From Roseovarius salincola (GTDB lineage Bacteria > Pseudomonadota > Alphaproteobacteria > Rhodobacterales > Rhodobacteraceae): a DNA stretch of 64,000 bases. The translations under genes and the position numbers were made by a program. Under the pieces are notes generated by a model. That model made no database searches. It was not told the origin of the DNA and was given only the letters and a program-made list of their open reading frames with translations. This document shows, piece by piece, positions 34,912-42,927 of this stretch. The stretch is from positions 62,001 through 126,000 of the forward strand of contig NZ_JAPTNL010000007.1 of the NCBI RefSeq assembly GCF_026891095.1, in the 5' to 3' direction. Numbering within the stretch: the first letter of the stretch is position 1; each line of letters opens with the position of its first letter.

Positions 34912-35268
34912 ATGCCAAAGCACCGCGTATTGACCGAATTCGGCCTTGGCACATCGCTCAGGCGGCAGGATTACACCGAGGCCGCGACCCGCGCCGTCAA
35001 GGATGCGCTGTGGCGCAACTCGATCAACATGGCCGAGCTGTTCGGCTTCGACAAGGCGGCGATGATCATTGACGTGGAAATCGCCGTGCAGGCGCCCGAA
35101 GCGGTGGATTGCGCCGCGGTGGCCAAGGTCTTTCCCTATGGGCAGGTCAGCGTTACCGCGCGTCACGGCGGGCTCGATATCGCGCGCCCTGAGGGCACGG
35201 GCAATCCCACGGTGATGGCCAATGCGGCGATTTCCGTCAGTTTCGAGATGGAGCAGACCAATGGATGA
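34912..35268 (+). CDS. Lin0512-family protein (copy 1)
   Basis: A 118-residue protein of the Lin0512 family (TIGR02058), whose function is unknown. It shows the family pattern: an opening strand with EFGLGTSLRRQDYTEAATRAVKDAL, then VEIAVQAPEAVDCAAVA. It is paralogous to the next gene product (shared lead strand, RAxxDAL/RAIEDAM helix and QAPxAxDxAA). It starts two bases after cobO and overlaps the second copy by eight bases, which suggests the two form a heteromer. A role with corrinoids is suggested only by position. Confidence 0.8.
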   Translation: MPKHRVLTEFGLGTSLRRQDYTEAATRAVKDALWRNSINMAELFGFDKAAMIIDVEIAVQAPEAVDCAAVAKVFPYGQVSVTARHGGLDIARPEGTGNPTVMANAAISVSFEMEQTNG

Positions 35269-35629
35269 ACAGCGCATCATCATCGAAATGGGCATGGGCA
35301 ACGATCTGCATGGCATGGATTACCAGAAGGCCGCGCGCCGCGCGATCGAGGACGCGATGCGCCGCTCGACCTTGCCGATCTTCGGCGCGCTGGGGCTGGA
35401 CCACAAGGAGATGCGCATCAAGGTCACCGTGGGCGTGCAGGCGCCCGGCGCGATTGACACCGCCGCATTGGCCGAGGCCCTGCCGCGCGGGCGCGCCGAG
35501 GTGCGCGCTGTCGCGGGCGGCCAGAATGTGAGCGACCCGGCCAGCGGCGAAACCCAGGTTGTCGCCACGGCCGCGATCGAGGCCTTTCTGCCGCGCCAGA
35601 CCGGGCGCTGGCGCCTGTCGGAAAGCTGA
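35261..35629 (+). CDS. Lin0512-family protein (copy 2)
   Basis: A 122-residue second member of the Lin0512 family. It begins MDEQRIIIEMGMGNDLHGMDYQKAARRAIEDAM and contains VTVGVQAPGAIDTAALAEAL, parallel to copy 1. The ATG at 35261 lies inside the 3' end of copy 1 (eight-base overlap), a typical sign of translational coupling. The longer in-frame reading from 35222 lies inside copy 1 and is rejected. The C-terminus is extended by about ten basic residues relative to copy 1. Function is unknown. Confidence 0.8.
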   Translation: MDEQRIIIEMGMGNDLHGMDYQKAARRAIEDAMRRSTLPIFGALGLDHKEMRIKVTVGVQAPGAIDTAALAEALPRGRAEVRAVAGGQNVSDPASGETQVVATAAIEAFLPRQTGRWRLSES

Positions 35630-35696
35630 CCAATGCGGCGCTTGCCGCTGTGGCGCGGCGGTCATATGATCTGACCAGTTCACGCAGGACCCTGCC

Positions 35697-36464
35697 ATGC
35701 CCTTCGAGAGAGTGACCCCCGAAAAGCTGTCGACCGCCGTCACGCGGCAGGTCGAAAAGCTGATTCTGCGCGGCATCCTGCGCCCCGGCGAGCGCCTGCC
35801 ATCCGAGCGCGAACTGGCGGACAGGCTGGGCGTGTCGCGCCCCTCGCTGCGCGAGGCGGTGGCCGAATTGCAGGACAAGGGATTGCTGAGCACGCGGGCG
35901 GGCGCGGGGATCTTCGTGGCCGATGTTCTGGGCAGCGCCTTTTCGCCCGCGCTGATCCGGCTTTTTGCCGATCACAACGAAGCGGTGTTCGACTATATCG
36001 CCTTTCGCCGCGATCTCGAGGGGCTGGCGGCCGAGCGCGCCGCGCGGCTGGCCTCGGGCACCGATCTTCAGGTCATCCAGGCCGTGTTCGACAAGATGGA
36101 AGCCGCCCATGAAAAGCCCAACCCGCAGGACGAGGCGCGCCTTGATGCGGAATTCCACATGGGCATCATCGAGGCCAGCCATAATGTCGTGATGCTGCAC
36201 ATGATGCGGTCGATGTTCCAGCTCTTGCAGGAAGGCGTGTTCTACAATCGCCAGATCATGTTCAAGCAGCGCACCACGCGCGGCGCGCTTCTGGATCAGC
36301 ACCGCGCCATCAACACCGCCCTTCAGGCCCGTGACGCCGAGGGCGCGCGCGCAGCCGTCACGGCGCATCTGAACTATGTCGAGACATCGCTGAACGACCA
36401 GAAGAAGGCCGAGCGCAACGAGGCCATCGCCCGCCAGCGCTTTGACCACGAAAAGTCGCGCTGA
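35697..36464 (+). CDS. FadR-subfamily GntR regulator, probable controller of preTA
   Basis: A 255-residue regulator. The N-terminal winged HTH of the GntR family spans about 8-75 (LILRGILRPGERLPSERELADRLGVSRPSLREAV). An FCD ligand-binding domain follows (about 95-235), with the metal-binding acid and histidines typical of that fold (DAEFHMGIIEASHN, and HRAINTALQARD). It lies upstream of preT-preA on the same strand, with a gap of 178 bases that contains an A+T-rich dyad suited to a FadR-type protein. A regulator of pyrimidine catabolism is therefore the likely role; the effector is unknown. Confidence 0.87.
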   Translation: MPFERVTPEKLSTAVTRQVEKLILRGILRPGERLPSERELADRLGVSRPSLREAVAELQDKGLLSTRAGAGIFVADVLGSAFSPALIRLFADHNEAVFDYIAFRRDLEGLAAERAARLASGTDLQVIQAVFDKMEAAHEKPNPQDEARLDAEFHMGIIEASHNVVMLHMMRSMFQLLQEGVFYNRQIMFKQRTTRGALLDQHRAINTALQARDAEGARAAVTAHLNYVETSLNDQKKAERNEAIARQRFDHEKSR

Positions 36465-36574
36465 CCCCGCTTTCCCATCGCTTTTCAAACGGATGCCAGA
36501 GCGCGCCGCAAACATGCGCGCGCGGCCCTGCGGCGGCCAAGGCCTTGGGATTGCGATTATTTTTCCGCCTTAAT

Positions 36575-36592
36575 TTTACCATTTGATAAAAA
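36575..36592. promoter_or_regulatory. Candidate GntR/FadR operator upstream of preT
   Basis: TTTTACCATTTGATAAAA is an 18-base dyad matching its own reverse complement at 14 of 18 positions, in the most A+T-rich part of the 178-base gap. It lies about 50 bases before the preT start. FadR-subfamily sites share the form TGGT-N-ACCA or near variants, so the neighbouring GntR protein is the obvious candidate. Confidence 0.5.
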
Positions 36593-36642
36593 ATAGAATC
36601 GTGGAATACTGATCCCCGCAATGACAAATTCTGGAGGCCCCC

Positions 36643-37968
36643 GTGAGTGAGACCGCACTGACCCCAGGCATCGTCGCCGGACGGCTTGACGCCCCGGCCT
36701 ATGACGAGAACTTCGGTGATCTGCATCCGCGCCTGGACGAGCACGAGGCGCTTGTCGCCGCCGACCGCTGTTATTTCTGCCATGACGCGCCCTGCATCAC
36801 TGCCTGCCCGACCGAGATAGACATCCCGCTCTTCATCCGACAGATCGCCACCGGCACACCCGAGGCGGCGGCCGAGACGATCCTGGAGCAGAACATCCTG
36901 GGCGGCATGTGCGCCCGCGTCTGCCCCACGGAAACCCTGTGCGAAGAAGCCTGCGTGCGCGAGGCCGCCGAGGGCAAGCCGGTGCTGATCGGCCAGTTGC
37001 AGCGCTATGCCACCGACACGCTGATGGAGGCGGGCACGCATCCCTTCAGCCGCGCCGCCCCCACCGGCAAGCGCATCGCCGTGGTCGGGGCCGGCCCTGC
37101 GGGGCTGGCCTGTGCGCACCGTCTGGCCATGAAGGGCCACGAGGTGACGATTTTCGATGGCCGCGACAAACCCGGCGGGCTGAATGAATACGGCATCGCC
37201 GCCTACAAGACGGTGGATGATTTCGCCGAACGCGAGGTGGACTGGCTGCTCAAGATCGGCGGCATCAGCATCGAGACCGGCAAGCGGCTGGGCCGTGACA
37301 TGACGCTGGCCGAACTGGCGGGCGGGCATGACGCGGTGTTCCTGGGCATCGGCCTTGGCGGCGTCAACGCGCTGTCGCTGGAGGGCGAGGACAAGGACAA
37401 CATCCGCGATGCGGTCGATTTCATCGCCGAGCTGCGCCAGGCCAGCGACCTTACCGCGCTGCCCATCGGGCGCGACGTGGTGGTGATCGGCGGCGGCATG
37501 ACGGCGGTGGACGCCGCCGTTCAGGCCAAGCTGCTGGGCGCCCTGAACGTAAGCCTGGTCTATCGGCGAGGCCGCGAGCGGATGAACGCCAGCGCCTATG
37601 AACAGGATCTGGCCGCGTCCAAAGGCGTGCGCATCATCACCAACGCGCAACCCGTGGCGATCCACGGCAACGGCGCGGTGCGCGAGGTCGAGTTCGAATA
37701 TACCGACGACGACCTCAGCCCCACCGGCCAGACCTTCCGGCTGGCGGCTGACCAGGTGTTCAAGGCCATCGGCCAGACGCTGGACGCCGCCTCCGCCCTG
37801 CCCGCCCTTGAGGGGCGCAAGATTCGCGTCAGCGGCGCGGGGCGCACCAGCAGCGAGGGCATCTGGGCCGGGGGCGATTGCGCCTCGGGGGGCGATGACC
37901 TGACGGTGACCGCCGTCGCCGAGGGCCGCGACGCGGCCGAAGACATCCACGCCAGCCTGATGGGCTGA
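36643..37968 (+). CDS. preT: Dihydropyrimidine dehydrogenase subunit PreT
   Basis: A 441-residue NAD(P)H-oxidising subunit that feeds electrons to PreA for reduction of uracil and thymine to their dihydro forms. The N-terminal Fe-S domain (about 40-115) has the cysteine sets CYFCHDAPCITACP and CARVCPTETLCEEAC. Two Rossmann folds follow: FAD in VVGAGPAGLACAHRLA (about 147-162) and NAD(P) in VVVIGGGMTAVDAA near 282. GTG at 36643 is the start, with GGAGG seven bases upstream. preA follows 29 bases downstream. Together they replace the single-chain eukaryotic DPYD. Confidence 0.94.
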   Translation: MSETALTPGIVAGRLDAPAYDENFGDLHPRLDEHEALVAADRCYFCHDAPCITACPTEIDIPLFIRQIATGTPEAAAETILEQNILGGMCARVCPTETLCEEACVREAAEGKPVLIGQLQRYATDTLMEAGTHPFSRAAPTGKRIAVVGAGPAGLACAHRLAMKGHEVTIFDGRDKPGGLNEYGIAAYKTVDDFAEREVDWLLKIGGISIETGKRLGRDMTLAELAGGHDAVFLGIGLGGVNALSLEGEDKDNIRDAVDFIAELRQASDLTALPIGRDVVVIGGGMTAVDAAVQAKLLGALNVSLVYRRGRERMNASAYEQDLAASKGVRIITNAQPVAIHGNGAVREVEFEYTDDDLSPTGQTFRLAADQVFKAIGQTLDAASALPALEGRKIRVSGAGRTSSEGIWAGGDCASGGDDLTVTAVAEGRDAAEDIHASLMG

Positions 37969-37997
37969 GCGCGCCAGCACGCAAGGAGATCAGCGAC

Positions 37998-39302
37998 ATG
38001 GCCAATCTCGAAACGAACTTCATCGGTATCAGATCGCCCAACCCGTTCTGGCTGGCTTCGGCGCCGCCGACGGACAAGGAATACAATGTCCGCCGCGCCT
38101 TCGAGGCGGGCTGGGGCGGTGTGGTCTGGAAAACCCTGGGCGAGGAAGGCCCGCCCGTGGTCAATGTGAACGGGCCGCGTTACGGCGCGATCTGGGGGGC
38201 CGACCGGCGGCTTCTGGGGCTCAACAATATCGAGCTGATCACCGATCGCCCGTTGCAGACCAACCTTGAGGAAATGACCCGCGTCAAACGCGACTATCCC
38301 GACCACGCCCTGATCGCCAGCCTGATGGTTCCGGTCAACGAGGATGCCTGGAAATCCATCCTCGAGCGCGTGATCGAGACCGGCTGCGACGGGGTCGAGC
38401 TGAATTTCGGCTGCCCGCATGGCATGAGCGAGCGCGGCATGGGCAGCGCCGTCGGACAGGTGCCCGAATATGTCCAGCAGGTCACCGAATGGTGCAAGAA
38501 GCACTCGGACCTGCCGGTAATCGTGAAACTGACGCCCAATATCGCGGATATCCGCAAACCGGCGCAGGCGGCCAAGGATGGCGGCGCCGATGCGGTCAGC
38601 CTGATCAACACGATCAATTCGATCACATCGGTCGATCTGGACATGTTCTCGCCCGAGCCGATGATCGACGGCAAGGGCGCCCATGGCGGCTATTGCGGTC
38701 CGGCGGTGAAACCCATCGCGCTGAACATGGTGGCCGAGATTTCCCGCTCCCCGGAACTGGCGGGCCTGCCGATCTCGGGGATCGGCGGCGTCACCACATG
38801 GCGCGACGCGGCCGAGTTCATGGCCCTTGGCGCGGGCAATGTGCAGGTCTGCACGGCGGCGATGACCTATGGGTTCAAGATCGTTCAGGAGATGATCTCG
38901 GGCCTGTCGCAATACCTGGACGAAAAGGGAATGGCCTCGGTCGACGAACTGGTCGGACGGGCGGTGCCCAATGTGGTGAACTGGCAGGACCTGAACCTGA
39001 ACTACATCAGCAAGGCGCGTATCGACCAGAATTCCTGCATCAAATGCGGGCGCTGCTATGCGGCCTGCGAGGATACCAGCCACCAGGCGATCTCCATGTC
39101 GGACGACCGCGTGTTCGAGGTGATCGACGCCGAATGCGTCGCCTGCAACCTCTGCGTCAATGTCTGCCCGGTCGAAGGCTGCATCACCATGGAGCGCCTG
39201 CCCGCCGGCGAGGTCGACCCGCGCACCGGCACCACGGTCAGCGACGATTACGCCAACTGGACAACGCATCCCAACAACCCGATGCGCTGCGCCGCCGAAT
39301 AG
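37998..39302 (+). CDS. preA: Dihydropyrimidine dehydrogenase subunit PreA
   Basis: A 434-residue FMN and Fe-S subunit that reduces uracil/thymine to dihydrouracil/dihydrothymine. The dihydroorotate-dehydrogenase-like barrel (about 5-315) contains NPFWLASAPPTDKEYN, ELNFGCPHGMSERGMG and SGIGGVTTW. The C-terminal ferredoxin domain (about 340-400) carries two 4Fe-4S sets: CIKCGRCYAACE and CVACNLCVNVCP. AAGGAGAT precedes the ATG. It is the last plus-strand gene before the convergent multiheme cytochrome. Confidence 0.95.
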   Translation: MANLETNFIGIRSPNPFWLASAPPTDKEYNVRRAFEAGWGGVVWKTLGEEGPPVVNVNGPRYGAIWGADRRLLGLNNIELITDRPLQTNLEEMTRVKRDYPDHALIASLMVPVNEDAWKSILERVIETGCDGVELNFGCPHGMSERGMGSAVGQVPEYVQQVTEWCKKHSDLPVIVKLTPNIADIRKPAQAAKDGGADAVSLINTINSITSVDLDMFSPEPMIDGKGAHGGYCGPAVKPIALNMVAEISRSPELAGLPISGIGGVTTWRDAAEFMALGAGNVQVCTAAMTYGFKIVQEMISGLSQYLDEKGMASVDELVGRAVPNVVNWQDLNLNYISKARIDQNSCIKCGRCYAACEDTSHQAISMSDDRVFEVIDAECVACNLCVNVCPVEGCITMERLPAGEVDPRTGTTVSDDYANWTTHPNNPMRCAAE

Positions 39303-39378
39303 GGCCTGTCGCGCGGCGCGGGGCGGCCCCTCCCCGGCGCTGCGCCGCGCAGACGGCCCGCCCTGCTGCCCGGTTTCC

Positions 39379-41334
39379 CTATTCGCTGAGGCGTGTACGG
39401 TGCCGGGCGGCGTCATCCTGACGCCCCGCCGCATCCAGCATCTCGATGGTGGCACGCCGCACACCAGTGGATTCGGGGCGGATATCGAGCGCCGAAAGAT
39501 AGGCCTCGATGGCGCGTTCGTTCTCACCCATCACCCGCTTGAGATTGGCCAGCATGGTCCAGCCTTGCCAGTGGTTGGGGCGCAACGCGACCACCCGCTT
39601 TGCATGGGCCAGCGCCTCGGGCACCTGCCCCTGATCCGCCAGGAAGCGCACCAGATGCATGCGGGGCTCGATATTCCCGGGCTGGCTGTCGGTCAGGCGA
39701 CGCAGGATCGAGATCGCCTGCGCCGGATCGCCAGTACGGTAAAGCAGCACCGCGACGGCCGTGATCGCCTTGGGGTTCTCGGGCGCGAGTGACAGGGCCT
39801 TTCCCGCGATCCGGCGCGCGGCCTGGAAATCCTGCTGCGTGACAAAGGCCTCGAGCAGCATGAGCCAGGGCTCGTAATGATCGACCTTGCCCTGCACCAG
39901 CACCTGGTGAAGGTCGCGCGCGGCGGTGGCGTTCGCGTATTCGCTGTATTCCAGCACCGACATCAGCGCGAGCGCCGCCTTTTCGCCCTCGGGCAGGGGC
40001 TGGTCGGGATCGGCCGGCATGATACCTTCGACCTCGACCTTCTCGCTGGTGACCGGCGCCAGCCGTTCGGATTCCGGCCCCGGATCGCGGACAATCTTGT
40101 GGTCGGTCATGGTCACTTCAACCACGTCCTGCGTGCGTCTTTCGGGCATGTGGCAGGCGGTGCAGTCATCGCTTGCGCCGATCATCGGGTGCGTCGCCCC
40201 GGCGGCGGCCATTTCGGGCAGGCCCGCATCATCCGTCTGGTGACACGCAAGGCAGGCCGCACGGTAATGCGCGGCCCGTTCCTCGGGTTTGATCTTGACG
40301 TGGGGGTCATGGCAGGAAAGGCAACCGAGCTGCCCCTCGCTCTGGGTGAAACAGGCGCTTTGCTCCATCCGGTAGGGGTGGTGATTGATCTCGAAGCGGT
40401 CGCCATGGGCGATCTGCGCGTCCTCGATATCCATCTTGACGATGAAATCGCCAAGCGACTGGCCGGGGCGAAAGGAAAACTCCTCGCGGCCAAGGCGAAG
40501 CTGGCCATTGACGGTGGCGGTGGGCTGCATGTGGCAGCCATAGCAGATGCTGTAGAGCTCCTCGTTCGCCAGCTTGCTGGGATTGACGATGGCCGAATGC
40601 AGCGCGGCAACGTCGGTATCGCCCGAATAGGCCATGCTGACATGCGCCGCGCCGGGGCCGTGACAGCGCTGACAGCTGATGCCTTCGGGCATGTCCTGGG
40701 GAAACAGCATCGGATACCCGGCCTTGCCGGCGTTTTCGGAATAGGCGGCGTAGGAGTTGTGACACGCCATGCAGCGGGTCGAGACCGCGCGCATCACGCC
40801 CTCATGCTCGGGAAATTCATAGCCGGGCGCCATCGCCCAGTGGCCGCCCTGCGTGTACCAGGACAGCGGCAACTGAAACAGCGCGCCATCCGGGGTCTGG
40901 TAGAGATAGATGCGCGAATGGTTGCCCGACCCCAGCACCCAATCCACCTTGACCGAGAAGACATCCATCCGGCTGCCATCGCCGGCCAGACCATAGCGCG
41001 TGAACCAATATGCGTCGCCGCGCAGCTCCATCTCATAGTAGCGCTGGCTCGGCTCATGGAAATAAGGGCTTTGCGCGAAATCCTCGATCACCTTGTCGGG
41101 AGAGGGGCGGTAGAAGCTGCGCGCCATGCCCATTTCGGCAAAACTCTCTGCCTTGTCGGCGTGGCATTCCGCGCAGACATGATCGGGCACATAGCCCGCC
41201 GCGGCGCCCTGGCTGACGGGGATGCCCATCTCGCGCAGCAGATCGTCCTGCGCGGGTATGTCCGCCGCCCAGAGGGGCAACGGGAACAAAAGCATGGCAA
41301 TGCAAATCGCAATGCGAGTCGAAAGATGTCTCAA
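39379..41334 (-). CDS. Seven-heme c-type cytochrome with TPR repeats
   Basis: A 651-residue periplasmic protein with a signal peptide (about 1-24). Seven CxxCH heme-attachment sites occur at about 54, 188, 221, 264, 338, 361 and 391, the arrangement of the cytochrome c554 / hydroxylamine-oxidoreductase-like multiheme fold. TPR helices follow from about 480 to the end. Such fusions appear in several Proteobacteria, but their redox partner is unknown to me. It lies in the middle of the pyrimidine-catabolism cluster, convergent with preA and in the same direction as the two RutR-like genes upstream. I see no functional link to pyrimidines. Confidence 0.85.
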   Translation of the reverse strand: MRHLSTRIAICIAMLLFPLPLWAADIPAQDDLLREMGIPVSQGAAAGYVPDHVCAECHADKAESFAEMGMARSFYRPSPDKVIEDFAQSPYFHEPSQRYYEMELRGDAYWFTRYGLAGDGSRMDVFSVKVDWVLGSGNHSRIYLYQTPDGALFQLPLSWYTQGGHWAMAPGYEFPEHEGVMRAVSTRCMACHNSYAAYSENAGKAGYPMLFPQDMPEGISCQRCHGPGAAHVSMAYSGDTDVAALHSAIVNPSKLANEELYSICYGCHMQPTATVNGQLRLGREEFSFRPGQSLGDFIVKMDIEDAQIAHGDRFEINHHPYRMEQSACFTQSEGQLGCLSCHDPHVKIKPEERAAHYRAACLACHQTDDAGLPEMAAAGATHPMIGASDDCTACHMPERRTQDVVEVTMTDHKIVRDPGPESERLAPVTSEKVEVEGIMPADPDQPLPEGEKAALALMSVLEYSEYANATAARDLHQVLVQGKVDHYEPWLMLLEAFVTQQDFQAARRIAGKALSLAPENPKAITAVAVLLYRTGDPAQAISILRRLTDSQPGNIEPRMHLVRFLADQGQVPEALAHAKRVVALRPNHWQGWTMLANLKRVMGENERAIEAYLSALDIRPESTGVRRATIEMLDAAGRQDDAARHRTRLSE

Positions 41335-41445
41335 GATGGCTGGTCCGTCCGCGCTCGAATCCTCTGGGACCCCGATAGCGGACGCGCATGAAACTCAGAC
41401 GACACCCCGCAAGCGCCTAAGCCCCCGCGCCGTGATCTTGCTGCA

Positions 41446-42072
41446 TCAATCTCGGCGTGGCTCCAGCAGCCGCCGGTAAAGCGTGTCAAGAAACGCCTCG
41501 GCGGTCTCGAATACGGGCGCATCGCCCATCAGCACCCGCACCTGCGCGTCGAAATCCGCGTAATGCTGGGTCGTTGCCCAGATCGAGAAGATCAGGTGAT
41601 GCGGGTCCACCGGCGCCAGCCGACCCGCATCGACCCAGCCCTGGATCAGCGCCGCCTTGTCGGCGACCAGCGGGCGCAGCACGGCATCAAGATGCGGCGC
41701 GATGCGCGGCGCGCCTTGCAGGATCTCGTTGGCGAAAAGGCGGCTTTCGCGGGGGAATTCGCGACTCATCTCAAGCTTGCGATGCACATAGGTCAGGATT
41801 TCGGCCAGCGGATCGCCCGCCGCGTCGACCTCGTGCAGCGGCGCAAGCCATGCATCCATCAACTGGTTGAGCAGGGAGACGTGGATCTCTTCCTTGCCGG
41901 TGAAATAGTAAAGGATATTGGGCTTGGAGAGGCCCGAAGCCTCGGCGATCTGATCAAGCGTCGCGCCGCGATAGCCATGCTGCGCGAACACCTCGAGCGC
42001 GGCTTCGAGGATGCGCTTGCGGTTGCGGATCTGGATGCGCGTGGGTTTCTTCGCGGGCTTGAGTTCGGTCAT
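41446..42072 (-). CDS. RutR-like TetR-family regulator (copy 1)
   Basis: A 208-residue TetR-family regulator close to E. coli RutR, which binds uracil and thymine and controls pyrimidine use. Its HTH (about 35-60) reads IAEASGLSKPNILYYFTGKEE against IAELAGVSKTNLLYYFPSKEA in RutR. Its C-terminal domain has PHHLIFSIWATTQHYADFDAQV against the nearly identical RutR segment, so the ligand pocket is probably kept. It sits 75 bases after another RutR-like gene in the same direction. Two RutR-type operators lie in the gap upstream of that gene. Confidence 0.87.
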   Translation of the reverse strand: MTELKPAKKPTRIQIRNRKRILEAALEVFAQHGYRGATLDQIAEASGLSKPNILYYFTGKEEIHVSLLNQLMDAWLAPLHEVDAAGDPLAEILTYVHRKLEMSREFPRESRLFANEILQGAPRIAPHLDAVLRPLVADKAALIQGWVDAGRLAPVDPHHLIFSIWATTQHYADFDAQVRVLMGDAPVFETAEAFLDTLYRRLLEPRRD

Positions 42073-42146
42073 GCGGGGCTCCGGGTGCCGGGATCAGCCC
42101 CCAGATTGGGCCATTTTCGCGCCGCGTGAAAGAGCGTTGCGCCCGC

Positions 42147-42788
42147 TCAGGCCGAAGGAATCGCACCGATGCCGGTCAGGATGATCGTCTTGACCGAACC
42201 CTTGGCCGCCTCCCATTGCGAATCCGAGAGGGGCGCGTTGCCGTTCAGGGTTTCGATCTGGTGACCGAAATCGGCGTAATGCTGGGTGGTGGCCCAAAGC
42301 ATGTAAAGCAGGTGGCGCGGGTCGACCGGGTTCATCTTGCCCTCGTCGATCCAGCGCTGGATGATCGCCATGCGCCCTTCGGTCCACTCCACCAGGGTGG
42401 TTTCAAGATAGTCCTGAATCACCGGCGCCCGGTGCATGACCTCCGAGGCCCAGACCTTGGACCCGGCCGGGTGGCGGCGGCTGATTTCCATCTTGGCGTC
42501 GATATAGGCGCCGATTCCCTCGACCGGGCCGGGGGCATTGTCGAAAATGTCGGCGGCCTTCAGCCAGTCGTGGAAAATCGTCTGCACCACGCGGCGGTAA
42601 AGCGATTCCTTGGTTGGGAAATAATAATGCAGATTGGCCTTGGGCAACCCCGCCAGATCGGCGATCAACTGCATTGTGGCGCCGCCAAACCCCGCCTCTG
42701 CAAAGACTTTTTCCGCTGCCTCAAGAATAAGCTTTTCATTCTCGCGGCGAATGTCCTTCTTGCTGAGGGGCCGGGTCTCCTGGGTCAT
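42147..42788 (-). CDS. RutR-like TetR-family regulator (copy 2)
   Basis: A 213-residue TetR-family regulator, a paralogue of copy 1, and also RutR-like: HTH LIADLAGLPKANLHYYFPTKES (about 40-61) and C-terminal PRHLLYMLWATTQHYADFGHQI. It is transcribed divergently from the amidohydrolase gene at 42928. The 139 bases between them contain two matches to the RutR operator, so autoregulation and control of the pyrimidine genes are likely. Which of the two paralogues senses which base is not visible. Confidence 0.87.
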   Translation of the reverse strand: MTQETRPLSKKDIRRENEKLILEAAEKVFAEAGFGGATMQLIADLAGLPKANLHYYFPTKESLYRRVVQTIFHDWLKAADIFDNAPGPVEGIGAYIDAKMEISRRHPAGSKVWASEVMHRAPVIQDYLETTLVEWTEGRMAIIQRWIDEGKMNPVDPRHLLYMLWATTQHYADFGHQIETLNGNAPLSDSQWEAAKGSVKTIILTGIGAIPSA

Positions 42789-42811
42789 CGCGAAACCTGT
42801 TCAGAAATTTC

Positions 42812-42827
42812 TTGACCGGTTGGTCAA
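42812..42827. promoter_or_regulatory. RutR-type operator, near-perfect
   Basis: TTGACCGGTTGGTCAA matches the RutR consensus TTGACCA-NN-TGGTCAA at every defined position but one (G for A at position 7). It lies 24 bases upstream of the RutR-like copy 2 start and about 100 bases before the divergent amidohydrolase. Confidence 0.8.
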
Positions 42828-42844
42828 CGTGTGGTGCCATCATC

Positions 42845-42860
42845 TTGACCATACGGTCAG
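42845..42860. promoter_or_regulatory. Second RutR-type operator
   Basis: TTGACCATACGGTCAG matches TTGACCA-NN-TGGTCAA with two deviations. Its centre is 33 bases (about three helical turns) from the centre of the first site, so two dimers could bind the same face. Confidence 0.65.
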
Positions 42861-42927
42861 GTTGAGACCGTTGGCAAGAGGCCGCAAAAGGCCCGACCAC
42901 TCGGGAACAGACACATGGAGACAGAAC

